Origin: Mucilaginibacter inviolabilis
Lineage (GTDB): Bacteria; Bacteroidota; Bacteroidia; Sphingobacteriales; Sphingobacteriaceae
Direction: 5' to 3'
DNA length: 64,000 bases
Assembly: GCF_011089895.1 (NCBI RefSeq)
Contig: NZ_JAANAT010000001.1
Span: 2,480,001-2,544,000, forward strand
Of the stretch, positions 50,657 to 61,800 are shown piece after piece. The position numbers were made by a program, and so were the translations under genes. Within the stretch, counting starts at the first letter, position 1. Every line of letters starts with the position of its first letter. The notes beneath the pieces are model-generated. The model worked only from the letters and a program-made list of their open reading frames with translations. It was not told where the DNA came from and searched no databases.

Positions 50657-52936
50657 CTATAAATGAAACAGGTATGCCGATGGGTCAAGCAATTTACCAT
50701 TGGCATCCTTTAACACAAACAATGTCTGCTTGCTGTTGGCCTCATTGGCCGTGTAATATCCGCTAAATTCATAAAAGCCCTTTTTAAGATGTAGTAGTGC
50801 CTTTTGCGGCTCTACATAAGTATTTTTTTCACCTGCGATGAGCAATTCATTATCCAGATACAAAGTGGGACTCACCTCAAAACCCGAAGTCAGCTCATAA
50901 TCGCCTTCGGTGTCAATTTTAATCAGTCCGCTGAATTTAACCAGGGTCAGATCGCCATCACTTACCGGTTGTATCATTGGAGTGGCTGTTGTTATTACGG
51001 TTACCGAAACCGGCGTAACAGCTTCCAGCTTGGCATAATTATTTTCTTTGGCCTTGAACAGCTTATAGCCTAAACCAGGTTTCAGCTCAGCTACACCAAC
51101 TTCCCTGGGTTTAATTTTTATATGTTTTATAGTAGCGCTTTGTAATATGTGCTGTGCGTTCAGGCTCCAGGTGGTGTAGGTTTTCAGTTGCAGGCTATCC
51201 TTCAATGTAACGTCGATATTCACAGGGAATGCCACTGCTTTAGCCGTACTATCGGGCATTTTACCGTTGAGCGAATAACGTACCTGTGCTCCAGATAAAG
51301 GATATTGCAGTGTTTGTTTAAGCCGGTCGGCATTGGTAATAATATGATCAACACCCACAATATCGGGCAGGCGCGCGTTGAAATTCCAGAGTTTAAAATA
51401 AGGATACTGCTGTTTCATTTTGTATTCAAAACGATCGATGTTCTTATTCTCTTTACTGCTCCAGGCCAGTTCTGCCACAGCCAGTGCACGCGGATAAACC
51501 ATGTACTCCAGATGCGGGGCATTGGGTATTTTTTCCGTCCAGATATTGCCTTGCGCACCTAAAATATAGTCAGCCTCGGCAGGCGTTAACTGGCTCGACT
51601 GTGGTTCATAGTTGTACACCATTTGCCAGGTAACCGGCGGGTTCCAGCCTATGGGTTCCAATTGTTCGTTGGCCTGCGGGGCATCAAAATACATATAGGG
51701 CAATGGCGTCATCACTACGTGGTGGTGCATGCGGGCAGCTTCAATACCTCCGGCTTCGCCCTGCCAGCTCATTACTGTTGCTGACTCGGCTAAACCGCCT
51801 TGCAATATCTCGTCCCAACCCACCAGCTTTTTGTTTTTGGAGATCAGGAATTTCTCAATGCGTTTAATAAAATAGCTTTGCACCTCCTTCTCGTTCTTCA
51901 AACCTTCCTTTTTCATGAGAGCAACCGCTGTTGGGCTTTTGAGCCAGTCGACCATTTCGGCTTCATCGCCACCGATGTGTATATATTGATTTGGGAACAA
52001 CGCGATCACCTCGGTCAGCACATCTTCCATAAATTTAAAAGTGTATTCGCTGGGGTCCAGCATACGTACCCGGTGTTTGGCACCTGTAGAATCCTTGCAC
52101 CCCAGTTCGGGATAGGCAAATATGGCTGCTTCACTGTGGCCCGGCATTTCAATTTCGGGTAATATGGTCACAAACCGGTCCTGCGCATATTTGATCACAT
52201 CGCGAATCTCGGCTTTGGTATAAAAACCATCGTTGCCTCCATCTACCAGGTTGTCCAGTTTACGAAACTTTCCTTCTTTAGCATAATAAGCTATTTTGGA
52301 GCCAACTTCGGTCAGCTTTGGATATTTATCAATCTGGATGCGCCAGCCTTCATCATCGGTCAAATGCCAGTGCAATACATTGAGTTTATAATGCGCCATC
52401 ACATCAATGTATTTCTTCACCTCATCAACCGTAAAAAAATGGCGGCATACATCAATACTCAAACCGCGCCACTGAAAGCGAGGCTCATCACTAATGGCAC
52501 CAACCGGTATCTGTAAGGTCCTGGTAGCAGCCGGAGGCAATAATTGGATAAGCGATTGTACCCCATAAAATATCCCGGCGCCTTTACCGGATATAGTTAT
52601 TTTACCGGCAGTAATACTCAGGGCATAAGCGCCATCCGCGCCTTTAAGATTACTGCTGATTAATCTTATAGCTGTTGATGGCGGTATTTGGGTATAAACT
52701 TTCAGGTTTAACTGCAATTTATAATACCGGGACAGATAGTCTTGTAAGTATTTACCCACCGCGGCGCTTTGCTTATCAACGCCGATAAGCGCGTTGCTAT
52801 TCAATACAAAACTACCCTTCTGCGTGGTTACATGCAGCGGTTGTGGAATGATGTGCATTTGAGCGGTGGATTCTTTTACACCTAAGCCCAAACAGGTTAT
52901 TATTAAAAGCAGATATATTTTGCTGAAACGAATCAT
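50657..52936 (-). CDS. GH20 beta-N-acetylhexosaminidase with C-terminal beta-sandwich
   Basis: A 759-residue exported enzyme. GH20b and GH20 barrels: WRGLSIDVCRHFF, HWHLTDDEGWRIQ (189-201), the catalytic pair Asp324-Glu325 in HIGGDEAEMVDW, and GWDEILQGG. The tail (about 610-759) has DGDLTLVKFSGLIKI and TLYLDNELLIAG, resembling the carbohydrate-binding PA14-like tail of some members. It removes terminal GlcNAc or GalNAc. Operon position: after the acyltransferase-like gene, before GH3. Confidence 0.92.
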   Translation of the reverse strand: MIRFSKIYLLLIITCLGLGVKESTAQMHIIPQPLHVTTQKGSFVLNSNALIGVDKQSAAVGKYLQDYLSRYYKLQLNLKVYTQIPPSTAIRLISSNLKGADGAYALSITAGKITISGKGAGIFYGVQSLIQLLPPAATRTLQIPVGAISDEPRFQWRGLSIDVCRHFFTVDEVKKYIDVMAHYKLNVLHWHLTDDEGWRIQIDKYPKLTEVGSKIAYYAKEGKFRKLDNLVDGGNDGFYTKAEIRDVIKYAQDRFVTILPEIEMPGHSEAAIFAYPELGCKDSTGAKHRVRMLDPSEYTFKFMEDVLTEVIALFPNQYIHIGGDEAEMVDWLKSPTAVALMKKEGLKNEKEVQSYFIKRIEKFLISKNKKLVGWDEILQGGLAESATVMSWQGEAGGIEAARMHHHVVMTPLPYMYFDAPQANEQLEPIGWNPPVTWQMVYNYEPQSSQLTPAEADYILGAQGNIWTEKIPNAPHLEYMVYPRALAVAELAWSSKENKNIDRFEYKMKQQYPYFKLWNFNARLPDIVGVDHIITNADRLKQTLQYPLSGAQVRYSLNGKMPDSTAKAVAFPVNIDVTLKDSLQLKTYTTWSLNAQHILQSATIKHIKIKPREVGVAELKPGLGYKLFKAKENNYAKLEAVTPVSVTVITTATPMIQPVSDGDLTLVKFSGLIKIDTEGDYELTSGFEVSPTLYLDNELLIAGEKNTYVEPQKALLHLKKGFYEFSGYYTANEANSKQTLFVLKDANGKLLDPSAYLFHL

Positions 52937-52951
52937 AAAAGGTATAAAGGT

Positions 52952-54103
52952 TTAAATTTTAACCGTAATGTTCCTGCGGTACAGGATCCAAACCGGTATA
53001 AAAATGATGATCACCGTAAAGATAGCCGAAATAAGCGAGGCATTCTCTGGCGAAAAATTTGGCGTGAGCAAATGAAAATACATGTACGACCAGATATTGG
53101 TCTTGTGCCCGTTATCGGTAACCGGGATAATGGATATAATAGCGGGAATAACATCGGCCAGCACATAGGCGGCTATAGCATTACGCCCGAAAGCCAGGAA
53201 TGGCGGCAACAATTTTTTATAGCCTTTTACATCAATAAGCCAATAAGATACAGAAAGGATAATGATGGCCAACCCGGCGGTGAACAAGACAAAGGAGCTT
53301 GTCCATAAAGATTTGTTGATGGGGAAGAAAGTATTCCAGATCAATCCGGCAACGGCCAGCAAGGCTCCGACGTTTGTTAACCGGAGTATCTGGTTGCCGG
53401 TTTTTAGCCTATCACTTTTGAGCCAGGTACCGGTAAGCACACCAATTAAACAAGTACCGATAGCCGGGATAGTACCCAGCAATCCTTCCGGATCCCAGGT
53501 CTTTGACGCGCCCCAAAGGTGATTTGGGGTAAATACCAGCCTATCAAGCCAGGCCCCCAAATTGGTTTCAGGATTAAGGTTGGCAGGGCCGAAACCGGGT
53601 ACGGGCACCAGTGTCATGAGCAGGTAATAGCCAATTAAACAGGCAGCAGCAATAATTATCTGCGTGCGGGTATTGGTTTTAATATAGAGTACAGCGGTAA
53701 TGCCAAAAACAACACCAATGCGCTGTAATACGCCGGGGAAACGTAAATGAGCAAATTGAAAATCGCCGATAAGTGGTAAACAAATTCCCAGCAGGACAAT
53801 AATAATAGTACGGCGCAGGATGGACAGCATCAATTTTGGATGACTTGCAGTATCCGTTTTTTTAGCTTGCATGGCGTAAACAACAGATACGCCTACCATA
53901 AATAAAAAGAAAGGAAAAACCAGGTCAGTTGGTGTGCAGCCGTTCCATTTGGAATGCTCCAGGGGCCAGTAAATATGACCCCAGTCGCCGGGATCATTCA
54001 CCAGTATCATGGCCGCTACGGTAAATCCTCGAAAAAAATCGAGCGAAAGCAAGCGCGGGCGACTGATACTGGTGGCTTTATCGCCAACGATGGTGTTTGC
54101 CAT
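52952..54103 (-). CDS. NagX/HGSNAT-like membrane acyltransferase (DUF5009)
   Basis: A 383-residue inner-membrane protein with about ten hydrophobic helices. It starts SRPRLLSLDFFRGFTVAAMILVNDPGDWGH, and then GCTPTDLVFPFFLFMVGVSV, the pattern of heparan-glucosaminide N-acetyltransferase-like proteins, called NagX next to GlcNAc genes. These may acetylate a glucosamine at the membrane or aid GlcNAc import, not yet proven. It lies in the GH20 operon, which supports a GlcNAc role. Its start follows a 232-base gap with a palindrome after GH78. Confidence 0.85.
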   Translation of the reverse strand: MANTIVGDKATSISRPRLLSLDFFRGFTVAAMILVNDPGDWGHIYWPLEHSKWNGCTPTDLVFPFFLFMVGVSVVYAMQAKKTDTASHPKLMLSILRRTIIIVLLGICLPLIGDFQFAHLRFPGVLQRIGVVFGITAVLYIKTNTRTQIIIAAACLIGYYLLMTLVPVPGFGPANLNPETNLGAWLDRLVFTPNHLWGASKTWDPEGLLGTIPAIGTCLIGVLTGTWLKSDRLKTGNQILRLTNVGALLAVAGLIWNTFFPINKSLWTSSFVLFTAGLAIIILSVSYWLIDVKGYKKLLPPFLAFGRNAIAAYVLADVIPAIISIIPVTDNGHKTNIWSYMYFHLLTPNFSPENASLISAIFTVIIIFIPVWILYRRNITVKI

Positions 54104-54162
54104 ATTTTTTGTTCTCTGTTGATTAAAAATCTTAGACTCAGCTTAAAATGTAATTATTAATT

Positions 54163-54288
54163 GCCGTTGACTTTAGTCGACGGTTAAAGAAAATATTTTT
54201 GAAGGCTTTAGCCCAATTATTCAAGCGATTTTGGGCTAAAGCCCCCTATTTGCAATCATTACTCCGTTGACTAAAGTCAATGGTAATG
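54163..54288. repeat. Multi-arm palindrome between GH78 and the acyltransferase gene
   Basis: CCGTTGACTTTAGTCGACGG at 54164-54183 is itself a near-palindrome; ACTCCGTTGACTAAAGTCAA near 54261 is its partner on the far side. Between them GGCTTTAGCCCA pairs with TGGGCTAAAGCC (54204-54243). Confidence 0.75.
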
Positions 54289-54335
54289 ATTTTATATAAT
54301 TCACCATATCAGTTAAATCTAATTCTGACAGCGTC

Positions 54336-57125
54336 TTAGTTAATGTGCTTGCCAAAAGTTTTCAGTGTATACACAAAATGATAGGTACCTGAGCCCGCAT
54401 TCAAATGCTCATCGTTACCTATTTTTTGGATACCGGTAATTTCCTTTATGGTATTGATATCAAGGCCGCCTTCGGTGATCTGCTCGGTTACTGATGGCAG
54501 CACAATCTCGGCGGTGGTATTGGGTGGCACAATAACATCCAACGTAAATATACCATTATCAATGCTCCATGCCGATTTTACTTTACCGTATAATGTTTCC
54601 AGTTCGGCCTGCGCGCTGCTCAATTTGCCGCCCGGGTGGGGTGAAATGATGATCTTATGAAAACCCGGCGAATTTTCGTCAGTATTAATACCGGCTATCA
54701 CACGGTACATCCAATCGCCAATGGCACCGTATGCATAATGGTTAAAGGAGTTCATTCCAGGATCTTCAAAACTACCATCGGGCTTGATGCCGTCCCAGCG
54801 CTCCCAGATGGTTGTAGCGCCATGTTTTACCGGATACAACCATGATGGGTACGACTCCTTCATCAACAAGTCATAAGCAATATCGGTATGCCCAAAACGG
54901 CTCAGCACATGGCAAATGTAGGGTGTACCCAAAAAGCCTGTAGTAATATGCTCATCATAATCCTGGATATTGTTTACCAATCTTTTTGCTGCTGATTCCC
55001 GTAAATTTTCGGGCAACAAATCAAAGTTCAACGCCAGTACATAGGAGGTTTGGGTACCCGATATCATACGCCCATTGGGGGTTACATACTCACTCTGGAA
55101 AGCTTTTTTAACATTGTATAGTAATTGCGTGTATTTCTGTACATCATCGCCTCTTTGCAAAATTCTGGCGGCATTGATGAGTAACTGAGTAGAATAGGCG
55201 TAAAATGCCTGTGCTATCAGGTTTTTATCGGTCAGGGCGGCTCCATCCTCATAATTAGTTCCGGCATAAAAGAGCCAGTCGCCAAAGTGGTTGCCGGTGT
55301 CCCAAAGGTAATTACGGCTGTGGAGCTGGATATAGCCCACCCAGGCCTTCATACTTTCATATTGCTGCTGCAATACCTGTTTATCGCCATAGGCTAGGTA
55401 AATAGTCCAGGGGGCAATAGTGGCCACATCGCTCCAACCCGAGGCAGCCGACGAAACACTATCCAATACGTTGGGGATCACATAAGGTACAGCCCCATCT
55501 TTGTGCTGATCGGCCGAAAGATCTTTGAGCCATTTGGTAAAAAATCCCGCTACATCCATATTAAAAGTAGCAGTACGGATAAAGGCCTGTGCGTCGCCCG
55601 TCCAGCCCATGCGTTCATCCCGCTGCGGGCAGTCGGTAGGCACATCAATAAAATTACCTTTTTGTCCCCATTGTATGTTGTGTTGTAGTTGATTAATGAG
55701 CGGGTTTGAGGTAGAGAACTTGCCCGTTTGTGCCATATCTGAATATAAGGCATAGGCAGCAACGTTGGTAGAATCCAGCGGCCCATTATAACCCACCACT
55801 TTCAGGTAGCGGAAGCCCTGGAAGGTAAAATGAGGTTCATAGCTTTCTACACTATCGCTTTTAAATACATAGGTGATCTCCTGTTTGGCGGTACGCAGGT
55901 TTTTGGTATAGAAATTACCTTTCTGATCAAGCACTTCGGCATGGAAAAGCCGAACGGTATCGCCGGTTTTGGCTTTCAGTTTAAATTGTACCCAACCCAC
56001 CAGGTTTTGCCCAAAGTCTATGACTCTTTCGCCGGCGGGGGTAGTGAAAACTTTAAGTGGTAAAAACCTCTCATGTTTTTTTACCGTAGGACCAATGGTA
56101 GTGATCAGGTTACTTTTAATGCTTTCGTCTGTTTTTACGGTGTCCCAGGTAGCATCTTTGTACAAAGGCTCTGTCCATCCGCTTTTTTCTTTGCGGGCAT
56201 CATAAACCTCGCCATCGAAAAACGACGATGAGCGGATAGGACCATAAGCTACCTTCCAGCTTTTATCTGAGGTGATCAGTTCGCGTTTACCGTTGCTATA
56301 AACTATCTCGAGCTGATATAACAGGGCCAATTTTTTACCGTACACATTCTTTTTACGATTGTAGGTATAGCCCCGGTACCAACCGTCGCCTATGGTTACA
56401 CCGGTAGCGTTTTCGCCTCTGCGGAGTAGCGAGGTAACATCATATACCTGGTATTGCAACCGTTTGTTATAACTTGTCCAACCGGGTGCGAAGTAATCGT
56501 TGCCTACCCTTTTACCGTTTATCTGTGCTTCAAATACACCATGAGCGGTAATATATAAGTGAGCGGCGCGTATTTTACGATCGAGTTTAAATGTTTTGCG
56601 GAACATAGGGCTCGGGCCGCCTGTGGTATCAGACAGGTAATTATCCTGGATCCATTTGGCCGACCAGTCTTCCTGTTTCAGTAAACCCATTTTCCAGAAG
56701 TTTACCATACTCCAGGGTGTTACCTGGTTTTTATTATTCCATACCCGTACTTGCCAGTAACATTTTTCGCGCGAGGTAAGCATCGGTCCACCGTAATATA
56801 CATGAGCCGATTCATCTGAAGGAACCTTACCCGATGTCCAGATCAGATCTTTGCCTTTGGTTAACGATACAGCGTTGGTACCTACCCGTATCTCGTAATA
56901 AGTTTGTTGTATGTTACGATCCTGGGTTATCAGTTTCCAGCCCATCCGCGGGTTGGCCGCATCAACAGCTATGGGGTTAATTTTATACTCACATATTAAA
57001 TTATCAACCCTAAAATTAACAGGCGCATTTTGAGCCTGCGCAAAACCCCGGCAACAAATAAAAAGTAATATTACGATACTCAGGCCCGCCTTTTTGAGCG
57101 TACCTGTTTCGGCTATGTAATTCAT
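54336..57125 (-). CDS. GH78 alpha-L-rhamnosidase, exported
   Basis: A 929-residue enzyme with a signal peptide ending near CCRGFAQ. N-terminal fibronectin-like and beta domains (about 35-470) include AHLYITAHGVFEAQINGKRVG, then the (alpha/alpha)6 barrel with the GH78 block FIDVPTDCPQRDERMGWTGDAQAF (492-515, the catalytic acids in DE at 503-504). It cuts alpha-linked L-rhamnose. Its own promoter is at 57185, so it may be expressed apart from SusC/SusD. It belongs to PUL 2 by position. Confidence 0.92.
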   Translation of the reverse strand: MNYIAETGTLKKAGLSIVILLFICCRGFAQAQNAPVNFRVDNLICEYKINPIAVDAANPRMGWKLITQDRNIQQTYYEIRVGTNAVSLTKGKDLIWTSGKVPSDESAHVYYGGPMLTSREKCYWQVRVWNNKNQVTPWSMVNFWKMGLLKQEDWSAKWIQDNYLSDTTGGPSPMFRKTFKLDRKIRAAHLYITAHGVFEAQINGKRVGNDYFAPGWTSYNKRLQYQVYDVTSLLRRGENATGVTIGDGWYRGYTYNRKKNVYGKKLALLYQLEIVYSNGKRELITSDKSWKVAYGPIRSSSFFDGEVYDARKEKSGWTEPLYKDATWDTVKTDESIKSNLITTIGPTVKKHERFLPLKVFTTPAGERVIDFGQNLVGWVQFKLKAKTGDTVRLFHAEVLDQKGNFYTKNLRTAKQEITYVFKSDSVESYEPHFTFQGFRYLKVVGYNGPLDSTNVAAYALYSDMAQTGKFSTSNPLINQLQHNIQWGQKGNFIDVPTDCPQRDERMGWTGDAQAFIRTATFNMDVAGFFTKWLKDLSADQHKDGAVPYVIPNVLDSVSSAASGWSDVATIAPWTIYLAYGDKQVLQQQYESMKAWVGYIQLHSRNYLWDTGNHFGDWLFYAGTNYEDGAALTDKNLIAQAFYAYSTQLLINAARILQRGDDVQKYTQLLYNVKKAFQSEYVTPNGRMISGTQTSYVLALNFDLLPENLRESAAKRLVNNIQDYDEHITTGFLGTPYICHVLSRFGHTDIAYDLLMKESYPSWLYPVKHGATTIWERWDGIKPDGSFEDPGMNSFNHYAYGAIGDWMYRVIAGINTDENSPGFHKIIISPHPGGKLSSAQAELETLYGKVKSAWSIDNGIFTLDVIVPPNTTAEIVLPSVTEQITEGGLDINTIKEITGIQKIGNDEHLNAGSGTYHFVYTLKTFGKHIN

Positions 57126-57184
57126 GCTACTAAATATAGCTTAAGAACGGTTTTTGTTTGTATATATAACATATTTTTTAGCCT

Positions 57185-57213
57185 CAAAAGTAAATATGAT
57201 GGCATTGTTACAA
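57185..57213 (-). promoter_or_regulatory. Promoter of the GH78 gene
   Basis: Minus strand: TTG at 57213-57211, an 18-base spacer, then TACTTTTG at 57192-57185, an exact TAnnTTTG match. The start site would fall near 57178, about 50 bases before the ATG. The best promoter match in the window. Confidence 0.55.
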
Positions 57214-57280
57214 ATACTGCTTACACTACATATAAACGTATTATGACCCCATAAAGGTTTTACAGGATCATAAATACCTG

Positions 57281-58777
57281 TTAATGTTCCAATTGTCCTT
57301 CGTTTAACGGATACTGGAAAAGCAAACGAATATTAGTATAAGCAGCTGAGTTCACATTCCAGTATGGTTTCTTGATCGCTTTTTCCCTGGCACCATGGGC
57401 TGTCATTACCGCTACCGCTTTTCCGGTACGCAGGAGGTCAAACCAGCGGTGGTTTTCGAAACATAGCTCGATTTGCCTTTCATGCGCCACAGCAGCGCGA
57501 AAATCTTCTTGATTAGCCACATTCAGCGTAGCATCAGCATTACCGGCACTTTTATCAGGTAAGCCGGCACGCTCTCGCACCAGGTTTAAATATCTGAAGG
57601 CGTCACCACCGCCTGCAAAACCCTGCTCATTCAGGCATTCGGCCAGCATCAGATACACATCGGAGTAACGATACACCGGAAAATTATTACCGGTGATACC
57701 TTTAACCGCACCAATACTCTGGTATTTTTTGATGTAAGGCATGATAATACCATATTGATCTGATGTAAAAGTTTCATCAACCGATGCAGCTCTTCTTTTA
57801 TCATTGGGTTCATAAGCATCCAGCAAATCCTGGGTAGGTATGTTCCAACCATTTTGGGCACCATTATCTAATGTATGCCCCGTTACCGATGTATCATATA
57901 CATCCCAGGGTGCAAACGTGTCAATAAAATCGCTACCCAACCCATTAGGTCCCTCAATATATTGGATCTCAAATATCGATTCGGGGCCATTTTCTTTGTT
58001 GATATCAAAATTATCGGCGTAATTGGCGTTTAAGCTATAAACATTCGACGAGATAACAGCCCGCAGCAATGGCACGGCCAGATCAAATTTTTTCTGGGTC
58101 ATGTATACTTCGGCCAGCAGGGTTTCGGCCGTGCCTTTGGTAACCCGGCCTTTATTGCCTAAACCCGAATAACTAAGGGGTAATTTGGCTATAGCATCAG
58201 TAGCATCGGCAATTATCTGGGTGTACACATCGGCAGCGTGGGCTTTGGTGGCCCCTTTATAAGCATCACCTACCGATTGAGTTTCTGTTAATACCAGCGG
58301 TACATCACCAAACATCCGCACCACGTTAAAATAGTTAAAAGCGCGTAAAAAACTGGCCTGGCCACCTATCGTATCAGCAATGGCAGCAGGCAATTTAGCT
58401 GCGGGTAACCGGGCAAGAATCACATTGCATCTCCCTATAGCGGTATAGCAGGAACTAAAAAAAGCACCCACCATGTCATTATTGTTTAGTTCCCTGAATT
58501 CGTCTATCTCCTCTTTATTAGTGCCGGAGCGATCGTCCGGATCAAATTCATAGGAGGTATTGTCTGATCGCATTTCGCCCATCGCCCAAAAAGAGCCTGT
58601 ATATAAACCTTGCAAAGGTGCGTAAGCGCCATTAACGGCCTGCGTAAACTGGGCAGGCGTTTTGTAAAAATTTTCGGCATTTTGGGTCGAAGTTGGCTGA
58701 CGGTCCAAATAGTCCTTTTTGCAGCCGGCTATCCCGGCAGCGGTAAGGATCAATAATATATATAAGTATTTTTTCAT
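57281..58777 (-). CDS. SusD/RagB family lipoprotein (PUL 2)
   Basis: A 498-residue SusD homolog with lipobox Cys19 (AGIAGCKKDYLDRQPTS). TPR-like helices (GGQASFLRAFNYFNVVRMFGDVPL) and the C-terminal ERQIELCFENHRWFDLLRTGKA and VYLMLAECLNEQGF segments are typical. It binds glycan with its SusC partner, which ends 81 bases upstream. It is followed by the GH78 gene after 155 bases. Confidence 0.95.
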   Translation of the reverse strand: MKKYLYILLILTAAGIAGCKKDYLDRQPTSTQNAENFYKTPAQFTQAVNGAYAPLQGLYTGSFWAMGEMRSDNTSYEFDPDDRSGTNKEEIDEFRELNNNDMVGAFFSSCYTAIGRCNVILARLPAAKLPAAIADTIGGQASFLRAFNYFNVVRMFGDVPLVLTETQSVGDAYKGATKAHAADVYTQIIADATDAIAKLPLSYSGLGNKGRVTKGTAETLLAEVYMTQKKFDLAVPLLRAVISSNVYSLNANYADNFDINKENGPESIFEIQYIEGPNGLGSDFIDTFAPWDVYDTSVTGHTLDNGAQNGWNIPTQDLLDAYEPNDKRRAASVDETFTSDQYGIIMPYIKKYQSIGAVKGITGNNFPVYRYSDVYLMLAECLNEQGFAGGGDAFRYLNLVRERAGLPDKSAGNADATLNVANQEDFRAAVAHERQIELCFENHRWFDLLRTGKAVAVMTAHGAREKAIKKPYWNVNSAAYTNIRLLFQYPLNEGQLEH

Positions 58778-58858
58778 GTCTTCAGTTATTAGTTTATTGG
58801 TTCATTGGTTTAAAAATCTTTGATCCTTGTTCCAAAGATCCTTGCTCCCAAAACCCCT

Positions 58859-61800
58859 CTAAAAAGTTACGTTACAGCCCACGGTATAAATAGCAGAAAC
58901 AGGGTAACCGGTAAAATTCACATTTGGTGAAAGAGATCGGTTCCCTTCCTGCCCATCAATACCTACCTCGGGGTTACCACCTCTGTAACCGGTAATCAGG
59001 ATAGCATTCTGTGCGCTGAAATAAACCCTGAAATTTTTACTGAATTTGGTTTTAAAGTTGTACCCAAGGTCAATATTCTTAACCATGAGATAAGAGTTGC
59101 TTTCTACCCAGTACGAGGGATAATAATCACGGGCCAGGTTAGTATTGGATACCGTTGTTGGCAAAAGCCCGGCGCCCGGCTGACTGGCAGAACGCCAGCG
59201 TTGTATCACAGATTGCTCCACATTGAACACCCCATCCAGATTGGTGGTAAACTGCTTGTATACGTCAAACACATGGCCACCTACAGAACCAGCCGAAATG
59301 ATATTCATATCAAAGTGTTTGTATGAAAAGTGGTTATTAAAACCGAAGGTAAATTTTGGCCATGGATTGCCAATCGGCACCTGGTCGCCGCCATCAATTA
59401 CCCCATCACCGTTGACATCCTTGTAGCGTATATTACCCACCTGCTCGCCATCAAAATGCGGATATTTGTCTAATTCGGCCTGGTTCTGGAATATCCCCTG
59501 GAATATATAACCGTAAAACTGCCCCAGCGGCAGGCCTACCTTGGTAATATTAGTTGGGTTATCGTTGGCGGGGGCATCATATATCTGTTGAGTTGGCCCC
59601 AAACTCAATACTTTGTTACGGTTAAAAGATATATTCATATCTGTACTCCAGTTAAACCCACTGCCTATAATATTTTTGGTGGTTAGCGTAAACTCCCAAC
59701 CACGGTTACGCACATTACCTACGTTTGATAAAGCGTAACCATAGCCCGACACAATAGGTACCGGAATGTATTGCAGCATCCGCTGGGTATAGCGGTTATA
59801 ATACTCTGCGATTAAATAAATGCGCCCTTTCAGCAGCGAAAGGTCCATGCCGATGTCAAGTTGCCTGGTGGTTTCCCAACCCAGGTCGGCATTGCCTAAT
59901 GTGGTTATGGATTGGCCTGGTGCAAGGCCGCCGCCAAAGGTGTAATTGGTTTGATCAATTGATCCTATGTAATCATAGTTACCTACATTATTATTACCGG
60001 CAAGACCATAACTGGCAGTAAATTTCACCTGTTCAATAGCCGGTATTTTTGGAAAGAAGGATTCGTCAGAGATCCGCCATCCGCCTGATACCGAAGGAAA
60101 TGTTCCCCATCGGTGTCCCGGAGCAAATCTCGAAGAACCATCACGGCGGATAGATCCGCTTAACAAGTATTTATCTTTATAAGCATAATTTACACGGGCG
60201 ATAAGTGACAGTAGCCGCCAGTCCTGATCATTATTGGCATCCTTTGGAGCTGTTATAATGGTTGCAGCTCCAATTGACTTGACAACATCATCCGGATAGC
60301 CTGTTCCGAAGGTAAACCGGTTATGATCTGTTTCCTGTTGAATGGAATAATCGCCAAATACGGTTAAAGTATGATTGCCCCAAGTTTTTTTATAGTTAAC
60401 GGAATTTTCATTAAGCCAGTTAAGGGAATTTACCGAGGTAACTGAGCCAATTGCCTTTACCTGCGTACCATCGATGTTATGATTGTTGAATGCGCCCAGG
60501 AAAGATGGTCTGAAATAATCCTGCGATTTGGTTTGATAATCAACCCCAAAGGTTGACCTGGCGGTTAATCCCGGGATAATCTGCCATTCTGCATAGGTAT
60601 TGGCTAGTATACGAAATTCATTTCGTTTATTGGTTGTATTTACCAGTTCGCTTACCGGGTTGGCATTTTGGAATGTACCGGGCGAGCCTACTACATTAGT
60701 ATACGAGCCATCGGGTTGTTTTACGGGCACCAGCGGGCTTTCCAGATAAGCCTGGCTCAGCACCGCAGATTGGAAATGCCCATCTGTTTCCTGCAATTTA
60801 CGAAGGCTGTAAGTTGGCGCTATACTTAAACCCACAGTTACGTTTTTGGCCACCTGAGCGTCCATATTACCCTTTAAGGAATATCTTTTAAAACCGGTAT
60901 TCAGCACCGTGCCTTCCTGATCAAAATAGCCTAAGGAAAATAAAGACCTTACCTTATCAGTACCATTGGCAATAGTTACATCATAATTTTGCATGGGAGC
61001 CACCCGGGTAACCGCATCAAACCAATCGGTGCCTTTACCCAGCGATGCCGGGTTTTTATACGCATCTGGTATAGGGTCATTGGTGCCGTTAACTTTGTTG
61101 GCGTCCTGTATAGCCTCCGTACGCCACTGTGCAAACTGAGAGGCGGTCATCATTTTGAGCTTACTTTTGGGCAATATGGTCTGGATACCAGTGGATGTAT
61201 TTACAGTTACTGATGACTCTCCTTTTTTAGCCCTTTTGGTGGTGATCAATATAACACCGTTTGCCCCGCGTGAGCCATATATAGCCGTAGAAGCGGCATC
61301 TTTTAACACGCTGATATTTTCAATATCATCGGGATTAATGGTGCTGAGCGGATTGGAGTACTGATCAAACCCGGGGGAGATAGGAAAACCGTCGATTACA
61401 TACAAGGGATCGTCGCCGGCACCCACTGAACCCGCGCCACGGATATTGATAGATACACCACCACCTGGGGTACCCGTTACCTGGTTCACGGTTACGCCGG
61501 CCAGTTGCCCGGCCAGCTTCAGATCAACACTAGCCGCTTTGATCTCTTTGATGTTCGACATTTTAACTGTTCCCACAGCGCCGGTTACATCTTTCCGTTC
61601 CTGATTACCATAGCCTACCACCACTACTTCGTTTAATTGGGTCTTATCTTCTTCCAATACCACATCGATAGAGGTTCGTTTATTTACAGGTTCTTCTTTG
61701 GTTCTGAAACCCACAAAAGTGAATATCAATACGGCGTTATCATCAGCCTGTAAACTAAATTTACCGTCGGTGCCAGTGGTTGCTCCAATATTTGTTCCTT

